Positions 14,391-19,426 of a stretch of 19,426 nucleotides of DNA are shown here, piece after piece; the first letter of the stretch is position 1; each line of letters begins with the position of its first letter. The stretch is from CAZHFA01 sp964534945 (lineage in GTDB: Bacteria > Bdellovibrionota_C > UBA2361 > CAKMMH01). The position numbers and the translations under genes were made by a program. The stretch lies in the NCBI GenBank assembly GCA_964534945.1, contig CAZHSB010000032.1, positions 1 to 19,426 on the forward strand. The letters run 5' to 3'. The notes under the pieces are model-generated. The model was not told the DNA's origin. It was given only the letters and a program-made list of their open reading frames with translations, and searched no databases.

Positions 14391-17324
14391 TTATTTGCAA
14401 ATGATATCGCCATAATCAACAATAATATCAGTAGGTTGTGATTTTGGTAGTGAGATTTTACAGTTATATTTTTCAGAATCAATATATAATTTTTCTTCAC
14501 CCGTAAGATCTGCTTGGAATGAACCATCGTCTTCTGTATATACATAGCCAGAAACACCCTTTATCTTTTGATGCTTAATAGGATTATTTTCATTATCTAA
14601 GATACGGCCAATTCCAATATAAATTGAATTTATATCCCAAGAAAGAGGTGCGATGTTCCCAGGAAATAATGTTACGCTTTTTGCTTTGTTGTCATATTGT
14701 GTTAAGTCAGATTCTTCGGTTGCTTCTATTCTTATATTATATGTTTTATAAGGATTTAATGCGATAGCAACAGGGGTTCCTGCAATGGCCTTTGTATAAT
14801 TATTGCCATTTATGAAAATTGAAAATTCATTATTTGCTTTTTTATGTTTATTTTTGCTTTTGTCATTTATGGAAATAATAACCATCGAATTATTCCTTTG
14901 TGGCGTCATAATTTTTCCGAAGCCATCTTCTGTAAGTATCATACTTGCTTGGATACTAGAAGCATAGTTTGTTGTGCTATCTGAGTTTTGCAATCGATTA
15001 TAAAGATTTGAGTTATTAAGTAAGAAAGGATTTCCATATGATAATTGTAAGTTGTTTGATATTGAAGCGTCTGAATCGTTATTATACTTTGATCCCTCAG
15101 TATTTAATCCAACGCGTACGCCCTGATTCGTCGATGTATTAAGATTATCATACGTTAACTCATTTGCTAATTTTGTATAAGAATCATTTTCTCTATCGAA
15201 ACTTAAGCTAGTGTTGTTTGCAATTTTTTTATCGAGTCTTTTGTTATATGCAAGATTGGTATGAAAATTATCATCTGTTTTCTTTATATAATAATTAGCG
15301 CTTAAATCTAAGCTTTGTCTACTATCTTGCAATAGTTTTACTCGTACCCAAGGTCCGAAAGCATAGTTGTCTGTAGTAACAAGAAAAGAATCGTCATCAT
15401 AAGAATCTTCGATGTTTTCAGATCCTTTTCTTGTATTAGTATTCCAACTTCCTTGGAGACCGTAGCTTATGTTTTTGTAATTTCTTTGAATGTTAGCACT
15501 AATTGTCCTTCGTTTGTTTTTGATTGAAGAAGCAGAATATATATAACTGTCTTTATCAGAAAAATTATCTTGATAATAAAAATCATCATCCCCAGGGACT
15601 TCCGTCCAAGATATGCTAAAGAAAGTATCTTTAAAAGTTGTATTTAATGATACGTTATATGCAGGATCTAAATCATCAGAAACACTTGCCACAATATCAA
15701 AATAGTAATCTTGCCAAAGTCCACGTATTGCAGAAGAAGCGATGCCAATTGATTCAGTTCCAAAAATGCTTACTTCGGATTCCATATAATCGTTAGCTCT
15801 CCATCTTCTTCCTGCCTCGATTACTGGTACTTGAATAAGATCCGTTTGATCTCTACCACTTCCTAAACTTGCATAATAAATTGGTCTATCTCTTGTCGCC
15901 AAGAATCCGCTTTTTGTAAAAAATCTTCTTTCTTTAGTGATTCTGCCATTATACTCTCTAATTTCGATATCGACATCATAACTTCCTTGAGGAAAACGAG
16001 TGGTATTTATTTCTTGAAGTCCATAATTTAATATTTGATAATCAATTAAAACATTATTTCTATAAAACAAAACTTTTGCCGTAGAAGGAACAAATATTTC
16101 TATTTTACTTCCTCTTGTTAAATCATTGTCTACGAAAAGTTGCTCTTCAGTCTCTATTTTTACACCTAAGATTTCCATGCTTGGAGAAAAGTTTGAACCC
16201 TTATTTGAAATATATCCGCCTTTTACGCTGTATTTATCAACAATGGTTCCTAAATTTAATTCTTGGAGTTCATACTTATTTTCATCATCAACATAACCTT
16301 GAGCTAACAAAAATTGTTTTCCATAACTTGCAAGTGTTTTGTGAGCAAATGAATTATTTGAATCATTTTTATCTAAATCACCCGAGGTCGTAAAAGAGAC
16401 TCTGTTTTCAAGAGAAAATTTATTTATAGGATTTCCGATCATTCTATTTAATGCTAATTGTGTTTGAGTTAGGTTTTCTTTATCAACAGTAAGGATTAAT
16501 TGGAATGTATTTGTATCTAAAGCAATTTCTCCAACTCCTGCTATCTTCCTATAATTTGGAATTTTCCCTTGAATTAATGGGAGTATTTTTGATGGAGATT
16601 TCACCCCTGAAAGTTGCTCAATTAAATCCTTTGGTTCTGGTACGACGAACCATTTATCGGTATAGTTTACTAATATTAATCCAAGTTGTTGATCTGCTAA
16701 ATATAAGTCAAATAATGTCGTGTCATAATTTGTAATGGTATCATCTGTAAGTTGTAAGAATTTATCGTAATCTTCAACATTATCTTGATTAAGCCACCAA
16801 GGAAGGCTTTCTTCCTTTTTGACTTCTTTTTGTTCTATTTTCTTTGGAGGTTCCCACCAGTTTTGATTTTCGTCTGTAGCATTAACAAGCAAAAGATTTT
16901 CTGTCCCAGGGGACATTTCCCACCAATCTTTTTTTATGTCACTTTCCTTTGTTTTTAATTCAACCTTTTCATCAGGAAATTTTTCTTTTTTATCGGGAAC
17001 TTTCCACCAGTCATTAGCAACTTTTTCCTTTGTCAAAGTCTCTATTAAAGTTGGCGTAGAGGAAATGGAAATTGTGTTTGTCGCCAATACAGTTGCAAGA
17101 GGTGTTATTGTTTGTATTGTAGTAGTTTTAAAAGGCAATAGGGGAGTTTCATCTTTTAAAATTTGTTTTTGATTTAAGACATTTTGTGATGTATCAGAAA
17201 AATTTATTTTTTTAGAATATTTAGCAACAGTATGATTTATTCCTCCTAGATAGAAAAGAAGAAATGCAATACAAGAAAGCAAAAATATAAAAACCAAAAG
17301 TGTTAATTTTATCCTTAATTTCAT
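14391..17324 (-). CDS. Outer-membrane usher of alternate/CS1 (TcfC-like) type with an N-terminal extension
   Basis: The usher would form the outer-membrane pore that takes chaperone-pilin complexes and assembles the fibre. In order: a hydrophobic N-terminus (7-27, with LLSC at 15-18); a Thr/Pro-rich linker (60-100); four Trp-Trp motifs (106, 134, 156, 176) in charged sequence; a usher N-domain-like segment (DLYLADQQLGLILVNY); a plug-like segment (AKVLFYRNNVLIDYQILNYG ... FPQGSYDVDIEI); a long Asn/Ser/Asp-rich barrel region; and a C-terminal domain with a carboxypeptidase-regulatory-like strand set (IGIGRILDNENNPIKHQKIKG ... DDGSFQADL) ending with Cys near the terminus. The 977-residue length exceeds the roughly 850-870 of CS1 ushers, mainly because of the N-terminal part. 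It starts 15 bases after the chaperone stop with no ribosome site of its own, suggesting coupling. Confidence 0.75.
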   Translation of the reverse strand: MKLRIKLTLLVFIFLLSCIAFLLFYLGGINHTVAKYSKKINFSDTSQNVLNQKQILKDETPLLPFKTTTIQTITPLATVLATNTISISSTPTLIETLTKEKVANDWWKVPDKKEKFPDEKVELKTKESDIKKDWWEMSPGTENLLLVNATDENQNWWEPPKKIEQKEVKKEESLPWWLNQDNVEDYDKFLQLTDDTITNYDTTLFDLYLADQQLGLILVNYTDKWFVVPEPKDLIEQLSGVKSPSKILPLIQGKIPNYRKIAGVGEIALDTNTFQLILTVDKENLTQTQLALNRMIGNPINKFSLENRVSFTTSGDLDKNDSNNSFAHKTLASYGKQFLLAQGYVDDENKYELQELNLGTIVDKYSVKGGYISNKGSNFSPSMEILGVKIETEEQLFVDNDLTRGSKIEIFVPSTAKVLFYRNNVLIDYQILNYGLQEINTTRFPQGSYDVDIEIREYNGRITKERRFFTKSGFLATRDRPIYYASLGSGRDQTDLIQVPVIEAGRRWRANDYMESEVSIFGTESIGIASSAIRGLWQDYYFDIVASVSDDLDPAYNVSLNTTFKDTFFSISWTEVPGDDDFYYQDNFSDKDSYIYSASSIKNKRRTISANIQRNYKNISYGLQGSWNTNTRKGSENIEDSYDDDSFLVTTDNYAFGPWVRVKLLQDSRQSLDLSANYYIKKTDDNFHTNLAYNKRLDKKIANNTSLSFDRENDSYTKLANELTYDNLNTSTNQGVRVGLNTEGSKYNNDSDASISNNLQLSYGNPFLLNNSNLYNRLQNSDSTTNYASSIQASMILTEDGFGKIMTPQRNNSMVIISINDKSKNKHKKANNEFSIFINGNNYTKAIAGTPVAIALNPYKTYNIRIEATEESDLTQYDNKAKSVTLFPGNIAPLSWDINSIYIGIGRILDNENNPIKHQKIKGVSGYVYTEDDGSFQADLTGEEKLYIDSEKYNCKISLPKSQPTDIIVDYGDIICK

Positions 17325-17339
17325 TAACCAATAAAAAAA

Positions 17340-18017
17340 TTAATTTACCCTTATTTTTTCAAACTCATTTCCGACCTTTTTTGTAAACTCAAAATAATCT
17401 TTGTCATTTACATTTAATTTTAATTCCGAAGCATGAGGAATCCTTATATCTGAAACTGTCTTACATCCCTCATCTGAGCATGTTTTGGCGTTTAATATGT
17501 AAACACTCCTATTTCCAGAATTCTTAAATGTAATTACATTTGCAACTCTATAAAATTTGAAATCATCATTGATTGTTAGAGGGTCTGCAACAACGTTTAT
17601 GACAAAGCTTTTATTGCCTATTTTTTTTGTAAAATCTTTATTAAATGGCATTAAAAAAATTTGATATTGGCTTTCAACCTTTGACATGGTTGGTAAATAT
17701 ACCGCCCTAAAAGTTGCACTTTCTTTGGGGAAAATCGTAAAATTTTTTGGTGTGATTACAATTTCTTTTGTGTTTTGTAAAGAGGGAAGGTCAAAGCTAT
17801 TATTTGTTACCTTTTGTATATTGCTTACAATAAATAAAGTACTTTTTCCTTTATTTTTTATTGTTATATTTTTTATTGGTTTTTCTGATTTTTCAAAATA
17901 TAAAGATAATTCACTCACAGAAAAACTTAGTTGATTACTGTCTGATGCGAATGCGTTTTGGGGTGTATAAGGAAAAATTGCAAAGATAGTAAAGACGATT
18001 GAGAAAATTTTAACCAT
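17340..18017 (-). CDS. Periplasmic pilus chaperone, PapD-like (alternate/CS1-type)
   Basis: This 225-residue protein has a signal peptide (1 to about 24, ending NAFA) and two immunoglobulin-like domains. The first domain holds LSFSVSELSLYFEKSEK, then IKNITIKNKGKSTLFIVSNI (start of the F/G strand framework), IVITPKNFTIFPKESATFRAVYL (the typical "P ... i.pg..q.iRv" block) and a hydrophobic strand before FNKDF. The second has FYRVANVITFKNSGNRSVYILNAKTC with Cys180 and Cys185 close together (CSDEGC). It would bind and cap pilin subunits before delivery to the usher. It is the first gene of the chaperone-usher-pilin operon. AAGG nine bases upstream supports the ATG. Confidence 0.75.
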   Translation of the reverse strand: MVKIFSIVFTIFAIFPYTPQNAFASDSNQLSFSVSELSLYFEKSEKPIKNITIKNKGKSTLFIVSNIQKVTNNSFDLPSLQNTKEIVITPKNFTIFPKESATFRAVYLPTMSKVESQYQIFLMPFNKDFTKKIGNKSFVINVVADPLTINDDFKFYRVANVITFKNSGNRSVYILNAKTCSDEGCKTVSDIRIPHASELKLNVNDKDYFEFTKKVGNEFEKIRVN

Positions 18018-18240
18018 AACAAAGCCTTACAAAAAACATGAACAATTTTAGTATAATGTTTTTTTTGACTTTTTAAAATATGTAAGGTGTTTTTTTATGA
18101 TAAAAATTAGGAAGTTAGTATATTTGTTTTTTTTATGAAATTTTATAATTTACAATGACTAGATCGAAAAAGTGGATAAAAAAAGGGGCTTTTTAAAAAG
18201 CCCCTTTTTATTTTTATATGTTTACTTTTTTACGAAAAGC
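18018..18240. promoter_or_regulatory. Gap between surface protein and pilus operon, with pilus promoter
   Basis: The 223-base gap holds a strong terminator at its right end (18178-18210). At the left end, on the minus strand, a candidate -10 box TATACT (18055-18050) has a weak -35 TTTTAA 17 bases upstream, predicting a start about 25 bases before the chaperone ATG. The middle is AT-rich with no gene visible. Confidence 0.5.
18178..18210 (-). terminator. Intrinsic terminator after the surface-protein gene
   Basis: 18180-18209 is a perfect 30 bp palindrome built from AAAAAGGGGC, TTTTT, AAAAA and GCCCCTTTTT. On the minus strand it gives a GC-containing stem followed by seven T residues, about 31 bases after the stop at 18241. 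The right flank is T-rich as well, so it could act in both directions. It separates the surface-protein transcript from the pilus operon. Confidence 0.9.
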
Positions 18241-19426
18241 TTAATCGCAATCGTTTGCAAGTCTTGGAATAGTTGCTAAAATTTGCAATTTTCCTGATAA
18301 TATTTGAGCATTTTCATTTAAAAGTGTTTGTCTAACGCTTTCGCTAATCTTTCTTTGTCTTATAGTTCTTCCAACCATACGACGAAGTTTTCTTAGTCTT
18401 ATCTTTGTCATATCAAGCGTTGGCCCGTTGTCATAAAGAGGGCAGAAGTCATCATTATCACAATTTACCATTACATCAGAAAGTAAAGCTATCTGATTTT
18501 TAATGATATTGTTTATCTTATCACTCCTGTTTAATCTTCTGTCAACCGAAGCTTCGATATCTCTTATTAAAGGATATGGATCATCTTCCTCAAGCAATAA
18601 TTCTGATTGTTCTTCATTCATTGCAACAAATTCATCTCCATTAATAGAAGCCTTGGCACCTTTAATGTCAGTTTCTGTACATTGAGGTTGAACACAAGCG
18701 TTATCTTTGCTTTTAGTCAAGGTAGCAGAGTTTCCATTTACTGTCCAAGTAATTGTCTCTGCAAAGTCAGTACTGAATGCATTGTCTATTAATCCACTTA
18801 CAAATGTCTCAGGTTGTCCTCTATCTTCTGGAGCAGGAGATACTGCATTTCCAGCTCCGATAGGAACTTCTACTTCGAATTCATTTTTATTATTGTATCC
18901 AAAGTGAGCTTTGTAAGAGCCATCTGCATTTTTATCAATACATTGTGCATAAGGTTCAATCTTTGCACATTGTGTTGACAAAGAGGATGCTGTAACTGTT
19001 TGAGTATCTTCATAATTGCTCTTTAATTTCCATGAAACAGTTTCATTGCTATCAAAAGTTACATTAAATGCTCCTTGTACTCTTCCAACTTCGAAGTCAC
19101 TTGTTTGTTCACAATAATCAGTAAGATCGTTGATTAGATTAATCTTATCTTCAGATTTTGAACAAGCAGGAACGTTTATTGTAACATCATTTGTATTTTC
19201 ATATCCAAAGTATGCAGTAAATGTTCCATCTTCATTATCAGTAACACATTCTAATAAAGGTGTTATTGCTTTTTGACTACTTTCAATGTCATCTTCAACT
19301 GATTCACAACCAGGATCGTCAGGATAATCTGTTAATCCATTATTGTCATCATCGATTCCATTGTCGCATTGTGGACCACTTGCATCTCTTTCATCAGTAT
19401 CTGTTATGCCTGAACACCCAGGATCT
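18241..19426 (-). CDS. Large Asp/Cys-rich repeat surface protein, C-terminal part only
   Basis: The frame is open to the right edge, so 395 codons are seen and the start lies outside; a TTG at 18981 is internal. From the N-terminal side: a DPGC at the edge, then CDNGIDDDNNGLTDYPDDPGC, an Asp-rich module likely to bind calcium and be closed by a disulfide; two copies of a roughly 102-residue beta-rich repeat (CV.DNEDGT..A.FGY.N / CIDKNADGSYKAHFGYNNKN); then a Cys pair, an acidic stretch, and a basic helical C-terminal domain (RKLRRMVGRTIRQRKI) ending NDCD. I recall such FGYxN repeats, often with EDRGQP, in secreted proteins of diverse environmental bacteria, without known function. No membrane segment or sorting signal is visible at the C-terminus. 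It could be an adhesin; the adjacent pilus operon makes this plausible but unproven. Confidence 0.7.
   Translation of the reverse strand, partial: DPGCSGITDTDERDASGPQCDNGIDDDNNGLTDYPDDPGCESVEDDIESSQKAITPLLECVTDNEDGTFTAYFGYENTNDVTINVPACSKSEDKINLINDLTDYCEQTSDFEVGRVQGAFNVTFDSNETVSWKLKSNYEDTQTVTASSLSTQCAKIEPYAQCIDKNADGSYKAHFGYNNKNEFEVEVPIGAGNAVSPAPEDRGQPETFVSGLIDNAFSTDFAETITWTVNGNSATLTKSKDNACVQPQCTETDIKGAKASINGDEFVAMNEEQSELLLEEDDPYPLIRDIEASVDRRLNRSDKINNIIKNQIALLSDVMVNCDNDDFCPLYDNGPTLDMTKIRLRKLRRMVGRTIRQRKISESVRQTLLNENAQILSGKLQILATIPRLANDCD
18690..19248 (-). repeat. Two-copy FGYxN protein repeat in the surface protein
   Basis: Copy A begins with the Cys codon at 19248-19246 (CVTDNEDGTFTAYFGYEN) and copy B with the Cys codon at 18942-18940 (CIDKNADGSYKAHFGYNN), a period of 306 bases (102 codons). 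Both continue through a VxVP strand, a loop, F(N/S)xxF, and a closing WxLK/WTVNG strand. Copy B holds EDRGQP, which copy A lacks, so the copies are old. DNA identity is low enough that recombination between them is unlikely. Confidence 0.7.
19306..19425 (-). repeat. Asp-rich Cys-closed module, at least two copies
   Basis: One full module runs from GPQC to DPGC (19377 to 19306) with the acidic loop DNGIDDDNNGLTDYPDD. The last codons before the edge are another DPGC (19425-19414), so the module appears to be tandem and to extend beyond the window. The loop resembles EF-hand-like calcium-binding DxDxDG repeats. Confidence 0.6.

Noticed and set aside
14354..14557. Small minus-strand frame at the end of the usher gene
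   Set aside because: It overlaps the usher C-terminal domain in another frame and has no start signal or recognisable sequence.
18241..18981. A complete 246-residue gene starting with TTG at 18981
   Set aside because: The frame stays open without a stop to the right edge and the upstream part shows a second copy of the same repeat, so this is the C-terminal end of a larger protein.

Overview
The window is a very AT-rich stretch with compact, mostly operonic bacterial genes. The cell is a diderm: it has lipoproteins, a murein lytic transglycosylase, a large MscS-type channel, an outer-membrane usher and an octanoyltransferase. The best lineage clue is RsmD. Its catalytic loop reads APPQYKGLW instead of the usual DPPY, and its C-terminus (VQIDPKEY ... 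KYGNTVLVFYE) is the form I recall from cyanobacterial RsmD. With the low GC, a flavodiiron protein and no photosynthesis genes, this suggests a non-photosynthetic cyanobacterial relative (Melainabacteria/Vampirovibrionia, gut Gastranaerophilales type). That is inference from memory, not a search result.

Layout. (1) 89-6532, housekeeping: rsmD(-) diverges from metG(+); metG converges on lipB(-), which follows a flavodiiron protein gene(-); upstream of these a NYN/PIN-like gene is coupled to dnaB(-) with one base between them. (2) 6747-12134, envelope: a lipoprotein resembling YkuD L,D-transpeptidases but lacking the catalytic Cys(-) diverges from a + strand operon of lytic transglycosylase, MscS-family channel, CYTH protein with a six-Cys tail, and a TcdA-like E1 enzyme. 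(3) 12168-13569: a TerB-like gene(-) diverges from an alpha/beta hydrolase of the proline iminopeptidase type(+). (4) 13652-18017(-): a chaperone-usher pilus cassette in the order chaperone, usher, pilin, most like the alternate/CS1-type or spore-coat-U-type systems. (5) 18241 to the right edge(-): the C-terminal part of a large Cys-stapled, Asp-rich repeat surface protein, separated from the pilus genes by a strong terminator.

How the parts fit. The pilus cassette is the accessory block. The chaperone would hold pilin subunits in the periplasm and the usher would export and polymerise them. The usher carries an unusual N-terminal extension: a hydrophobic anchor, a Thr/Pro linker and four Trp-Trp motifs ahead of the usher domains. 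The neighbouring repeat protein could be a co-acting adhesin, but the terminator argues for separate transcription.

No tRNA, rRNA, CRISPR array or insertion sequence was seen. No gene-free stretch exceeds 300 bases; the longest (about 190-225 bases) are described as promoter/terminator regions.
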